Source: Clostridiaceae bacterium (GTDB taxonomy: Bacteria; Bacillota; Clostridia; Acetivibrionales; DTU013). From it: a DNA stretch of 12,664 nucleotides. The DNA lies in contig JAAZKL010000029.1 of NCBI GenBank assembly GCA_012799845.1, positions 1 through 12,664 of the forward strand. The letters run 5' to 3'. The notes under the pieces were generated by a model. That model was not told the origin of the DNA, did not search any database, and was given only the letters and a program-made list of their open reading frames with translations. The translations under genes and the position numbers were made by a program. The first letter of the stretch is position 1; every line of letters starts with the position of its first letter. Shown in pieces: positions 1 through 7,942 of the stretch.

Positions 1-1792
1 AGTTTTCGGCAAAAAGACCAGAAGCCGACAATTCTATATACCTGACACTGTTCGCGATTTTTTCAGCAATGCCGAGTACCTTCCGCGAAAGCAGGCATTC
101 CGAGGCTCCCGAACCAGCTGCGTTGCCGACAGCCACCACCCTGTCCGCCAGTTGCCGCGGCAGCAGACCGATCCTCGCCGCGCTCCGGACATGCAGGCTG
201 CTGCCGAAACCTCCTGCCAGGAAAACATTTTTAATATCGTCATGTCTGATCCCCGCTTCGCTTATAAGGGTTTCGATCCCTGCGGCAACAGCAGCCTTGG
301 CATTCTGGATCTCGCGTACATCCTTCTGTGTGATGGTGATCGGTCCGGCAGCGCCGGTTTCCTGCTCCGGGACCAGTATGAACGCTCTCATGCCGTCAGT
401 CACAGTGAACCTGGCACTGACTTCCTGCGGCAGACCGGCAGCATTGCTTCCGTCAGCAAATGCCCCTGTTTCGTCAATGGCTCCGGCATCAAGGAGCGCT
501 GCAACGGCGTCCACTGTTCCTGATCCGCAAATTCCTCTTGCTGCCGTATTTCCTATCACGGTATACGCGAATCCCGGAAACGAGAATGAATCTGCTGCGC
601 CGGTCACCCCGCCCATACCGAACCTGATATTCGCCCCTTCGAAGGCAGGTCCGGCTGCCGCAGAACAGGCAATGAGCCCTTCCTTTCCGCCCAGAACGAT
701 CTCGCCGTTCGTACCTATGTCCACCAGCAGCGAAAATCCATCCGTGTCATACATTCCACTGGCCAGTACGGCAGCCACGGTATCAGCGCCTATGTACGCG
801 GAAACGCATGGCAACAGTATGCAGCAGCCCCTGCTGTTCATTTCGATACCGAGATCCCTTGCACTGAAGCGCATGGACCTGCATGTGACAGGAATGAACG
901 GCGATACGGCGATACCGGAAGCGTCGAACCCGGCAAGGAAATGCAGCATGGTAGTGTTGCCGCAGAATATGGCTTCATAAATTTCTTTCGTGTCTATTCC
1001 CGAATCTTCGGCAAGCTGCCTCGTCAGTCCGTTGATACAGTCCGTTATCGATGCCTTCATTTCTTCCGCAGCCTGCCGTGATGATTTTGCGTGGTCTATC
1101 CTGGAAATAACGTCCGCGCCGAATTTGCACTGAGGATTCACCGACGAACCGATACCGAGCAGCTTCCCGTCCGTCAGGTCGTACAGGTATGCAGCAACAG
1201 TGGTCGTTCCTATATCAAAAGCAGTGCCGTACAGGACCGACGTTGTATCTCCCGCTTCAACAGATAAAAGCTTATCCCCGGCTCTGACTGCCGTGACTTC
1301 GTACCCTGAGCTTCTTAACAGATCCGGGATCTCCCTTAACAGTTGGAGTTCATCGATGCCGCAACTGCCGGAGAAAGCCATCACTCTTTCCATGTCAGGC
1401 CGCTGATCGGCGAGGGATGGAGGATCCATCCTGATAAACTTCTTGCTGACGATCGGATCCAGGCCCACATCCCTCCGGATGCCGGCTGTCAGTATGGAAG
1501 CATCTTCCCCGGACCCGTCGATATATACGCATATATCGGAGTCGATCTCATGCCTGCATGCCAGTCTGAAGCCTTTCCCAGGCCTCTCTCCGGCCAGCCG
1601 TTTTTCCTCGCCAGAAGGCTCAGCATTACCGCCCACTATCCGGACGCCGCACTTGCCGCATGTGCCTCTGCCTCCGCACGGTGTATAGATCAGAATGCCG
1701 ATATCCCTGAGAAGCTCCAGCAGGTTGGTTCCCCTGTCCGCCATTACAGTCCGGACATTTCCTTTGTGATGTATATCCACCCTGTATTTCAT
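1..1792 (-). CDS. RACo-type [2Fe-2S] ASKHA protein (DUF4445), C-terminus cut by window edge
   Basis: The reading frame stays open from the start codon to the left edge (597 complete codons), so only the last few residues are missing. Residues 1-90 form a plant-type ferredoxin domain with Cys39-x5-Cys45-x2-Cys48-x30-Cys79, the usual [2Fe-2S] ligand spacing. The rest is an ASKHA ATPase fold: FDIGTTTVAAYLYD at about 192-205 (first phosphate loop), CGNTTML around 282, VDIGTNGE around 357, and VFLAGGFG near 530. This arrangement is that of reductive activators of corrinoid proteins, which use ATP to push an electron onto Co(II) of a methyl-carrying corrinoid protein. Many Clostridia carry such proteins outside acetogenesis loci, and no corrinoid or methyltransferase gene is visible here, so the partner is unknown. 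Two ATG codons are adjacent. GGAGG lies 3 nt from the first (1795) and 6 nt from the second (1792), so I chose 1792. It follows the zinc-ribbon gene by 25 nt, probably in one operon. Confidence 0.88.
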   Translation of the reverse strand, partial: MKYRVDIHHKGNVRTVMADRGTNLLELLRDIGILIYTPCGGRGTCGKCGVRIVGGNAEPSGEEKRLAGERPGKGFRLACRHEIDSDICVYIDGSGEDASILTAGIRRDVGLDPIVSKKFIRMDPPSLADQRPDMERVMAFSGSCGIDELQLLREIPDLLRSSGYEVTAVRAGDKLLSVEAGDTTSVLYGTAFDIGTTTVAAYLYDLTDGKLLGIGSSVNPQCKFGADVISRIDHAKSSRQAAEEMKASITDCINGLTRQLAEDSGIDTKEIYEAIFCGNTTMLHFLAGFDASGIAVSPFIPVTCRSMRFSARDLGIEMNSRGCCILLPCVSAYIGADTVAAVLASGMYDTDGFSLLVDIGTNGEIVLGGKEGLIACSAAAGPAFEGANIRFGMGGVTGAADSFSFPGFAYTVIGNTAARGICGSGTVDAVAALLDAGAIDETGAFADGSNAAGLPQEVSARFTVTDGMRAFILVPEQETGAAGPITITQKDVREIQNAKAAVAAGIETLISEAGIRHDDIKNVFLAGGFGSSLHVRSAARIGLLPRQLADRVVAVGNAAGSGASECLLSRKVLGIAEKIANSVRYIELSASGLFAEN

Positions 1793-1817
1793 CATAAGCC
1801 TCCAAAAGCAGTCCGTA

Positions 1818-2219
1818 TCAGTCCTGGACGTCTTTCACTTCCTCAGCTTCCGCCGGTTGTTCCTCCTGCTTCTTTCCGCATTTATGACAGTACTCCATAT
1901 CGATGGCAAGGATAGTGCCGCAGTTGGGGCAAGCCTTCACATTTTTCAGTTCAAGTATCTTTTCCTTCATTTCAGCGATGTTTGTGATGATTTCGTCTAT
2001 CTTTATACATTTCCTCATCAGTTCTTCCCCGACCGGTTTGCCGTCGATGTAATCCTCATAAAGCTGTTTACCGATCTCCATGTAAAGCTTTTTGACCTTT
2101 TCCTCCTCTGTGTTGATGCTCATGTTGAGCTTCGTGATCTCCACGACACTGCCCGAGATCTTTGCGGCAGCCTTTGCCGTATCGGTCACTTTCTTCGTGA
2201 TACTGTCGAGTACCGACAC
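1818..2219 (-). CDS. Small zinc-ribbon protein, function unknown
   Basis: This encodes 133 residues from a GTG start. AAAGGAG at 2228-2234 lies 8 nt upstream of the GTG, and recognisable protein-like sequence begins there; an in-frame extension to 2477 would cross the promoter region and reads as non-coding. Residues 1-95 are charged and predicted largely helical (SITKKVTDTAKAAAK, then an EEEKVKKLYMEIGKQLYEDY stretch), likely coiled coil. A C-terminal zinc ribbon follows: Cys97-x2-Cys100-x10-Cys111-x2-Cys114, then an acidic tail (EEQPAEAEEVKDVQD). No signal peptide or membrane segment is seen. Similar small helical zinc-ribbon proteins are common in Clostridia and have no established role. 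It lies 25 nt upstream of the RACo-type gene in the same direction, so co-transcription is likely. A functional link between the two is only inference. Confidence 0.82.
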   Translation of the reverse strand: MSVLDSITKKVTDTAKAAAKISGSVVEITKLNMSINTEEEKVKKLYMEIGKQLYEDYIDGKPVGEELMRKCIKIDEIITNIAEMKEKILELKNVKACPNCGTILAIDMEYCHKCGKKQEEQPAEAEEVKDVQD

Positions 2220-2227
2220 TTCAATCT

Positions 2228-2234
2228 CTCCTTT
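2228..2234 (-). promoter_or_regulatory. Ribosome binding site fixing the GTG start of the zinc-ribbon gene
   Basis: AAAGGAG on the minus strand, 8 nt from the GTG at 2219. It is the only good Shine-Dalgarno match near the start of the conserved part of the protein, so it decides the start codon. Confidence 0.7.
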
Positions 2235-2307
2235 CGAAAGCTGCTGTCGCTGCGGTTTTTCTGTATGGACATGGGTTGAACTCCCGCCGCCTCGCTGTAC
2301 TATATCT

Positions 2308-2336
2308 ATAATATTCCAACAGGCAGGCAAATACAA
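2308..2336 (-). promoter_or_regulatory. Candidate SigA promoter for the zinc-ribbon/RACo unit
   Basis: On the minus strand, TTGTAT (2331-2336) is separated by 17 nt from TATTAT (2308-2313). The predicted start would leave a leader of roughly 80 nt before the GTG at 2219. Hexamers match the consensus only partly. The site lies back to back with the gltX promoter, which is consistent with a divergent control region. Confidence 0.45.
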
Positions 2337-2391
2337 TAACAAATAACATCCGGCAGGTATCGGACATGCGGCCGCGAATATACGCTGTTCC

Positions 2392-2421
2392 TTGACTAAC
2401 ACTATAGTAAAATAATATAAT
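2392..2421 (+). promoter_or_regulatory. SigA-type promoter for gltX-glnS
   Basis: TTGACT (2392-2397), an 18-nt spacer and a perfect TATAAT (2416-2421). The expected start site is near 2428, giving a leader of about 50 nt. That is far too short for a T-box, so tRNA-sensing control is unlikely. Confidence 0.75.
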
Positions 2422-2434
2422 CTATAGAAAATAT

Positions 2435-2458
2435 CAGCGGGATCCATTTGGTCCGCTG
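2435..2458 (+). promoter_or_regulatory. Hairpin in the gltX 5' leader just before the ribosome binding site
   Basis: CAGCGG (2435-2440) and CCGCTG (2453-2458) are perfect inverted arms, with a further CC/GG pairing around an ATTT loop. The element would sit at the very 5' end of the transcript and abut the Shine-Dalgarno (AAGGAG, 2462-2467). It could stabilise the mRNA 5' end or be an operator for a dimeric protein. No regulator can be named. Confidence 0.35.
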
Positions 2459-2478
2459 CGGAAGGAGAGACCGGCAAA

Positions 2479-3930
2479 ATGGCGGTAGTTGTCAGGACAC
2501 GATATGCACCAAGTCCGACTGGTTATATGCATATAGGGAATCTGCGCACTGCCCTGTACGAATACCTGATCGCGAAAAAGCACGGCGGGAAATTTATCCT
2601 GAGGATAGAAGATACGGACCAGGAAAGGTATGTGGAAGGCGCCACCGATGTGGTGTACAAAACGCTCAGGATCGCCGGGCTTGAACACGACGAGGGCCCG
2701 GACAAGGGCGGACCGTATGGTCCTTACATACAGAGCGGGCGTAAAGATATATACATGGAATATGCAAAGAAGCTCATAGACCTCGGCCACGCCTATTACT
2801 GCTTCTGTTCCAGGGAGAGGCTGGCTGCTCTGAAAGAGGAAAGCGAGCGCCAGGGAAAACAGTACAAATACGACAGGCACTGTCTGAACCTCACCAGCGA
2901 GGAAACGGAGCGGAAGCTTGCAGAAGGCGTCCCGTTCGTCATCCGCCAGAAGATGCCCGATACCGGGAGCACCAGCTTCGAGGATGCGGTATACGGGACC
3001 ATCACTGTCGACAACAGCGAACTGGAGGACCAGATACTTATCAAGTCCGACGGGCTTCCCACATACAATTTCGCAAATGTCATAGACGACCACCTGATGG
3101 AGATAACCCATGTGGTCAGGGGCAACGAGTACCTGTCCTCGACTCCGAAGTACAACCTGCTGTACAGGGCGTTCGGATGGGAGATACCCGTTTATGTGCA
3201 CGTATCCACCATTATCACCCCGGAAGGCCGCAAACTGTCAAAGCGGCTTGGTGATCCTTCCTTCGAGGATCTCATCAGCCAGGGGTTCCTGCCTGAAGCC
3301 GTGGTCAACTTTGTTGCGCTGCTGGGCTGGAGCCCGGGCACAGAGCAGGAGATATTCTCGCTGAAGGAACTCGAGCAGGTCTTCGATATCCGCGGCATCA
3401 GCAAATCTCCGGCTGTTTTCGATATGGCCAAGCTGAGATGGATGAACGGCGAATACATCCGGAAAATGGCCCCGGAGCAGTTCCATGAGGCTGCGAGCCC
3501 CTATTACAGCGAGACCCTGAAAGAAAAGGTGACAGATACTTTCAGGCTGAGCAGGCTGTTGCAGCCGCGCACGGAGGCATTTTCCGACATACCCGCAATG
3601 GTAGATTTCTTCGAAAGTCTTCCCGATTATGATATCTCACTGTATGAACACAAGAAGATGAAGACTGACGCGGCTGTTTCGCTGACTGCACTGAAAGCAG
3701 CGCTGCCGGTCCTCGAGAAGGCGGAAACCTGGGAAAATGATGCCCTGTACGCTGCGCTTACCGGTCTGGCAGGTGAAATGGGCATGAAGAACAGCCAGAT
3801 CCTGTGGCCGGTACGGACGGCGCTTTCCGGCAAGGCAGCAACGCCCGGCGGAGCAACGGAGCTGGCGGAGTTGCTCGGGAAAGGCGAATCGGTCAGGAGG
3901 ATCCTGAAAGGCATAGAAAAACTGAGCTGA
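2479..3930 (+). CDS. gltX: Glutamyl-tRNA synthetase
   Basis: A 483-residue class I synthetase of normal bacterial length that attaches glutamate to tRNA-Glu in the cytosol. The N-terminus carries [14 protein letters not shown] with the HIGH-type motif at 18-21, then LRIEDTD at 41-47. The second signature, KLSKR (252-256), stands for KMSKS. Cys108-x-Cys110 and Cys135 lie where many GluRS enzymes bind zinc, but the usual fourth ligand (His two residues after the third Cys) is not obvious; His134 may substitute. The C-terminal helical anticodon-binding part ends normally. AAGGAG is 11 nt before the ATG. In Gram-positive bacteria GluRS often also charges tRNA-Gln. The adjacent GlnRS suggests that this one may be the discriminating kind, but this cannot be read from the sequence by eye. 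It is first in a probable operon with glnS. Confidence 0.95.
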   Translation: MAVVVRTRYAPSPTGYMHIGNLRTALYEYLIAKKHGGKFILRIEDTDQERYVEGATDVVYKTLRIAGLEHDEGPDKGGPYGPYIQSGRKDIYMEYAKKLIDLGHAYYCFCSRERLAALKEESERQGKQYKYDRHCLNLTSEETERKLAEGVPFVIRQKMPDTGSTSFEDAVYGTITVDNSELEDQILIKSDGLPTYNFANVIDDHLMEITHVVRGNEYLSSTPKYNLLYRAFGWEIPVYVHVSTIITPEGRKLSKRLGDPSFEDLISQGFLPEAVVNFVALLGWSPGTEQEIFSLKELEQVFDIRGISKSPAVFDMAKLRWMNGEYIRKMAPEQFHEAASPYYSETLKEKVTDTFRLSRLLQPRTEAFSDIPAMVDFFESLPDYDISLYEHKKMKTDAAVSLTALKAALPVLEKAETWENDALYAALTGLAGEMGMKNSQILWPVRTALSGKAATPGGATELAELLGKGESVRRILKGIEKLS

Positions 3931-3933
3931 CGC

Positions 3934-3967
3934 ATGAGGCCGTCCGCACCGGATATACGGGCCTCAT
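3934..3967 (+). other. Hairpin between gltX and glnS
   Basis: ATGAGGCC (3934-3941) and GGCCTCAT (3960-3967) form a perfect 8-bp stem. A nested TCCG/CGGA pairing around CAC (3943-3953) could form inside the loop. No T-run follows, so this is unlikely to be a full terminator. A partial attenuator, an mRNA-stability element or a processing site that sets the gltX:glnS ratio are all possible. Confidence 0.4.
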
Positions 3968-4036
3968 CTGCAGATCAGACGTTGTATATAGGAACTGAAC
4001 AGACTGATACACGAACCGAAATGGGAGGTTAACATA

Positions 4037-5746
4037 ATGTCGGAAGTCAGAATATGTGACGAAATTGAAAACACTGGCAGCAGTGTTTCATCATCCAGCT
4101 TTATATATGATCTTATAGATGACGACATCAACAGCGGCAGAGTCAGCAAAGACGCGATAATCACCCGGTTCCCCCCGGAGCCCAACGGTTATCTGCATAT
4201 CGGACATGCCAAGGCGCTGCTCATCGATTACCTCACAGCCAAAAAATACAACGGGCGTTTCAACCTGAGATATGATGACACGAACCCCGTAAAAGAAAAC
4301 ATAGAATACGCAGAGAACATACAGAAAGACATCAGGTGGATGGGGATCGAATGGGACGGGCTCTATTACGCTTCGGACTATTTCGATATCATGTATGAAT
4401 GCGCGGTAAGGCTGATCAAAAAAGGCCTCGCTTACGTTTGCGACCTGAGCCCCGATGAGATCAGGGAATACAGGGGCACGCTGACAGAGCCCGGTAAGGA
4501 AAGTCCGTACAGGAACCGTTCGGTGGAGGAAAACCTGGATCTGCTGGAAAGGATGAAAGCAGGAGAATTCCCCGAAGGCTCCAGGGTGCTCCGTGCGAAG
4601 ATCGACATGGCTTCCCCCAACATGAATATGAGAGATCCCGTCATTTACCGCATCATGAAGGCGGAGCACTGGCGCGCGGGCGGCAAGTGGTGCATATATC
4701 CCATGTATGACTTTGCGCACCCGATAGAAGATGCCATCGAAAACATAACCCATTCCCTCTGTTCACTGGAATATGAAGACCACAGGCCCCTTTACGACTG
4801 GGTCGTAAACAACGTGGATATCGGCTCGAAGCCGCGCCAGATAGAGTTTGCGCGTCTGAATCTCACTTACACTGTAATGAGCAAAAGGAAATTGCTGCAG
4901 CTGGTGAACGAAGGTTACGTCGCGGGATGGGACGACCCGAGGATGCCTACGCTGTCGGGTCTGAGAAGAAGAGGCTTTACGCCGGCGTCAATCCGGGATT
5001 TCTGCGAGAGGATAGGCGTCGCCAAGACAAACAGCATGGTCGACTACGGCCTGCTGGAGCATTGCGTCCGAGAAGACCTCAATACGTCGGCTCCAAGGGT
5101 GATGGCCGTTCTGGATCCGCTGAAGGTCATAATAGACAATTATCCCGATGACCAGGTCGAATGGTTCGACGTGGAGATAAATCCTGAAAAGCCTGAAATG
5201 GGCACGAGAAAGGTCCCGTTCTGCAGGGAGCTGTACATAGAGCAGGACGACTTCATGGAAGACCCGCCGAAGAAGTATTTCAGGCTCTATCCCGGCAACG
5301 AGGTCAGGCTGAAAAACGCATATTATATCACATGCTCGCATGCTGTAAAGGATGCTGAAGGCAATATCATCGAGCTCCACTGCACCTACGATCCGGAATC
5401 GAGAGGCGGCAGCACGCCGGACGGCCGCAGGGTCAAAGGCACGCTGCACTGGGTATCGGCAAGGCACGCCATCGACGCAGAGGTCCGCCTGTACGACCAT
5501 CTTTTTACTGTGCCGGATCCCGGAGAAGTCGAAGACATAAGCACGATCATAAATCCGAACTCCCTGACGGTATTGAAGAACTGCAAGCTGGAACCGACCC
5601 TGTCCGACACGAAGCCGGGCAGCAAATTCCAGTTCCTGCGCATGGGATACTTCTGCACAGACCCTGATTCTGCTCCCGGAAAGCTCATATTCAACAGGAC
5701 CGTCGGCCTTAAGGATTCGTGGAGCAAGGAAATGAACAAGCGATAA
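4037..5746 (+). CDS. glnS: Glutaminyl-tRNA synthetase
   Basis: A 569-residue class I enzyme that directly attaches glutamine to tRNA-Gln; E. coli GlnRS is 554 residues. [16 protein letters not shown] contains the HIGH motif (54-57), and VMSKRKL (MSKRK at 281-285) is the KMSKS-type motif. RYDDTNP (78-84) and [18 protein letters not shown] (about 224-241) are GlnRS signatures that separate it from GluRS. The C-terminal half fits the two beta-barrel anticodon domains. GGGAGG lies 8 nt upstream of the ATG. It starts 106 nt after gltX with no clear promoter between, so both probably share the promoter at 2392-2421. GlnRS is a minority trait in Gram-positive bacteria, most of which make Gln-tRNA with GatCAB, and family history points to horizontal transfer. 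GC content and codon use resemble the neighbours, so any transfer would be old. Confidence 0.95.
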   Translation: MSEVRICDEIENTGSSVSSSSFIYDLIDDDINSGRVSKDAIITRFPPEPNGYLHIGHAKALLIDYLTAKKYNGRFNLRYDDTNPVKENIEYAENIQKDIRWMGIEWDGLYYASDYFDIMYECAVRLIKKGLAYVCDLSPDEIREYRGTLTEPGKESPYRNRSVEENLDLLERMKAGEFPEGSRVLRAKIDMASPNMNMRDPVIYRIMKAEHWRAGGKWCIYPMYDFAHPIEDAIENITHSLCSLEYEDHRPLYDWVVNNVDIGSKPRQIEFARLNLTYTVMSKRKLLQLVNEGYVAGWDDPRMPTLSGLRRRGFTPASIRDFCERIGVAKTNSMVDYGLLEHCVREDLNTSAPRVMAVLDPLKVIIDNYPDDQVEWFDVEINPEKPEMGTRKVPFCRELYIEQDDFMEDPPKKYFRLYPGNEVRLKNAYYITCSHAVKDAEGNIIELHCTYDPESRGGSTPDGRRVKGTLHWVSARHAIDAEVRLYDHLFTVPDPGEVEDISTIINPNSLTVLKNCKLEPTLSDTKPGSKFQFLRMGYFCTDPDSAPGKLIFNRTVGLKDSWSKEMNKR

Positions 5747-5805
5747 CATTAGCTATTTGATTGTATGGCAAAGAATACCGTCATCTGATCACAAACCGAA
5801 AATTA

Positions 5806-5843
5806 ATCGGACCGCATGCATAGTTTTGCGGTCCGATATTTTT
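5806..5843 (+). terminator. Intrinsic terminator after glnS, possibly bidirectional
   Basis: A perfect 11-bp stem (5806-5816 with 5827-5837; arms begin ATCGGACCGCA) surrounds a 10-nt loop and is followed by ATTTTT. On the other strand the stem is followed by TAATTTT, so it may also end ligA transcripts, which arrive from 5890. Confidence 0.88.
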
Positions 5844-5889
5844 CTGGCAGAATATCCATACGGCCTCATATCTTTTACAGCTTATCTTC

Positions 5890-7857
5890 TTACGGCCTGT
5901 TGCCGTTCTCGACCCAGTCAAGGAACTGCGCCTCGGTGATTATGGGTATGCCGAGCTCCCTGGCTGTTTTGTTTTTGGTAGAACCGGACGTAATATCGTT
6001 ATTGATCAGGTAGCTCGTCCTGGCAGACACGGACCCTGACACTTTGCCCCCCATTCTCTCAATGAGTTCCACAAGCTCTTTCCTGTTAGCAAAGCGTTCC
6101 AGCGAACCCGTGATAACAAAGGTCGCGTTCCCGAGCAGCTGCGCATTCGCGGCACTGTCCGGTTTCTCCAGTTCTACCTCCTCAAGTATGCTGTTTACGG
6201 CTTTCCTGTTTTCTCCGTCGTTGAAATAGCTCACGAAAGCATCAGCCATTACATCTCCTATGCCGCTTATTTCTGTCAGCTGCTCAAATGCCGCGTTTTC
6301 TATCCTGTTCCAGTCATGTTCGAACCTGCGGCATATAAGCCTGGCATTGGAAAGACCTATGTTGGGAATGCCCAGCCCGTAAAGGAGCCTCACAGCGGTA
6401 GTCTTCCTCGACCTGTCCACCGATTTGATAAGATTATCGAAAGACTTTTCCCCGAATCCTTCCATATTGACGATCCTGTCCTTGTGTTCCGCAAGGCGGT
6501 AAAGATCGGCGTACTCTTTTACCAGGCCTGCGGCGACGAACTTCTCGATGGTGGCTTCGGAAAGGCCTTCGATATTCATCGCGTCCCTGCTGGCAAAATG
6601 GGTGAATTTCTTGATGTGCCTGGCTGCGCAGTTCATATTTGTGCAATAGAGATATTTCACGTCGACATTTTGTCTTATCTCAGTCATGCCGCCGCACACG
6701 GGGCACTTGTCAGGCACTTTCAGATTCGAGCTCCTGGTCAGGTTTTCATGTATCTGGGGAATTATCATGTTGGCCTTGTACACGGTGACAGTATCTCCAA
6801 TGCCTATCTGAAGCTGTTCCATGATGCTGATGTTGTGGAGGCTGGCACGGCTCACCGTGGTGCCCTCAAGTTCCACGGGCTCGAATATGGCTATGGGATT
6901 TATAAGTCCTGTCCGCGACGCGCTCCACTCTATTTCCCTTATCACTGTTTCCTTTATCTCATCCCGCCACTTGAATGCAATGGAGTCCTTAGGGAACTTT
7001 GATGTGGCTCCGAGGGATACACTGTACGCGATATCGTCAAAGGCCAGAACAAGGCCGTCAGTCGGCAGATCATTCCCCTCGGTCTGAGCGGCGAACCATC
7101 TGACAGCTTCCCCGATGGTTCCGGCATCGACCATGCGGTAATCCACAATGTCGAACCCCTGGGACCTGAGCCATTCAAGCTGCATGGCGCGCGAATTGCC
7201 AAAATCGCTGAAATCGGCCTTTACCAGTGAAAATGCATAGAAATTCACATTCCTTTCGGAGGTCACCTTGTTGTTCAACTGGCGGACCGAACCGCTGCAG
7301 AGATTCCTTGGATTTTTATACTTTACGGCAGCGTCGATCATCTCTTCGTTTATCCTGTTGAAATCGGAATAGCTTATGACGGCCTCGCCTCTCAGGATCA
7401 GCTCTCCCTTGTACGGGATGGTGAGAGGAATATTTTTGAATACCCTTACATTGTTCGTCACCACTTCGCCGACTTCACCATTGCCTCTTGTGACCGCCTT
7501 ATCAAGAGCGCCGTTCCTGTACGTCAGTACAAGCGTGAGTCCGTCCAGCTTCCATGAAAGAAGGCCTTTCTGACTGCCGAGCCATGCTTTCAGCGCTTCG
7601 ACATCCTTGGTTTTGTCAAGCGAGAGCATGGGTCTCTCATGCCGTTCCTTGGGCAGGGCAGTCAGGAGTTCATAGCCGACTCTGACGGTAGGGCTGTTGG
7701 AAAGCACCATCCCCGTTTCCTTTTCCAGTTCGGCAAGTTCGTCATAGAGCCTGTCATATTCATAATTGGACATTATCTCGCGGTTTTCCTGGTAATACGC
7801 TTTTGCCGCCCTGTTAAGCAATTCTATTTTCTCTTTCATCAGTTGGATCTTGTCCAT
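5890..7857 (-). CDS. ligA: NAD-dependent DNA ligase LigA, divergent lineage
   Basis: A 655-residue protein with LigA architecture that seals nicks in replication and repair using NAD+. The domains in order are: Ia (about 1-60, EYDRLYDEL), adenylation domain with SWKLDGLTL (catalytic Lys103), RGE (Glu158) and AFKW (Lys296), OB fold, a Cys4 zinc finger (Cys385, Cys388, Cys405, Cys410), helix-hairpin-helix repeats (about 490-545), and a C-terminal BRCT domain (about 573-655). By eye alignment several residues important in E. coli LigA differ: Glu before the catalytic Lys is Ser101, TRGDG is TRGNG (Asn126), and motif IV DGVVxK reads DGLVLAF, with Ala272 in place of Lys. Catalytic Lys103, Asp105 and Gly106 and the paired arginines (184, 192) are kept. 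I recall similar sequences in other Clostridia, so this looks like a real lineage. GGAGG is 6 nt before the ATG. The gene lies 85 nt after the M50B gene. Whether it is the only ligase is unknown. Confidence 0.92.
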   Translation of the reverse strand: MDKIQLMKEKIELLNRAAKAYYQENREIMSNYEYDRLYDELAELEKETGMVLSNSPTVRVGYELLTALPKERHERPMLSLDKTKDVEALKAWLGSQKGLLSWKLDGLTLVLTYRNGALDKAVTRGNGEVGEVVTNNVRVFKNIPLTIPYKGELILRGEAVISYSDFNRINEEMIDAAVKYKNPRNLCSGSVRQLNNKVTSERNVNFYAFSLVKADFSDFGNSRAMQLEWLRSQGFDIVDYRMVDAGTIGEAVRWFAAQTEGNDLPTDGLVLAFDDIAYSVSLGATSKFPKDSIAFKWRDEIKETVIREIEWSASRTGLINPIAIFEPVELEGTTVSRASLHNISIMEQLQIGIGDTVTVYKANMIIPQIHENLTRSSNLKVPDKCPVCGGMTEIRQNVDVKYLYCTNMNCAARHIKKFTHFASRDAMNIEGLSEATIEKFVAAGLVKEYADLYRLAEHKDRIVNMEGFGEKSFDNLIKSVDRSRKTTAVRLLYGLGIPNIGLSNARLICRRFEHDWNRIENAAFEQLTEISGIGDVMADAFVSYFNDGENRKAVNSILEEVELEKPDSAANAQLLGNATFVITGSLERFANRKELVELIERMGGKVSGSVSARTSYLINNDITSGSTKNKTARELGIPIITEAQFLDWVENGNRP

Positions 7858-7872
7858 GGGAAACCTCCGGAA

Positions 7873-7914
7873 TCTTTATTCATCGATTTCCATTCTTCGA
7901 TTTTTATCCATCGA
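7873..7914 (-). repeat. Three imperfect 14-bp tandem repeats in the ligA leader
   Basis: On the plus strand the units are TCTTTATTCATCGA (7873-7886), TTTCCATTCTTCGA (7887-7900) and TTTTTATCCATCGA (7901-7914), head to tail. Each ends in TCGA. They occupy the space between the M50B stop codon and the ligA ribosome binding site, so they would lie in the ligA 5' leader or intercistronic mRNA. Confidence 0.6.
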
Positions 7915-7942
7915 CCGACATTAATCTTTCGCCATGGTATGT

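Noticed and set aside
69..980. A 303-codon open frame on the plus strand near the left edge
   Set aside because: It is antisense to the RACo-type gene, whose minus-strand frame is continuous to the edge with all motifs. The antisense product is low-complexity, rich in Ala, Pro and Ser.
2220..2478. T-box riboswitch ahead of gltX
   Set aside because: The predicted leader is only about 50 nt, with no T-box sequence, specifier loop or terminator.
2434..3201. Minus-strand open frames opposite gltX and glnS (also 4091-4753 and 4988-5749)
   Set aside because: They have no matching ribosome sites or domains and lie wholly or mostly inside well-supported synthetase genes.
7873..7914. CRISPR-like array
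   Set aside because: The units are 14 bp, imperfect and directly adjacent, with no spacers and no cas genes nearby.
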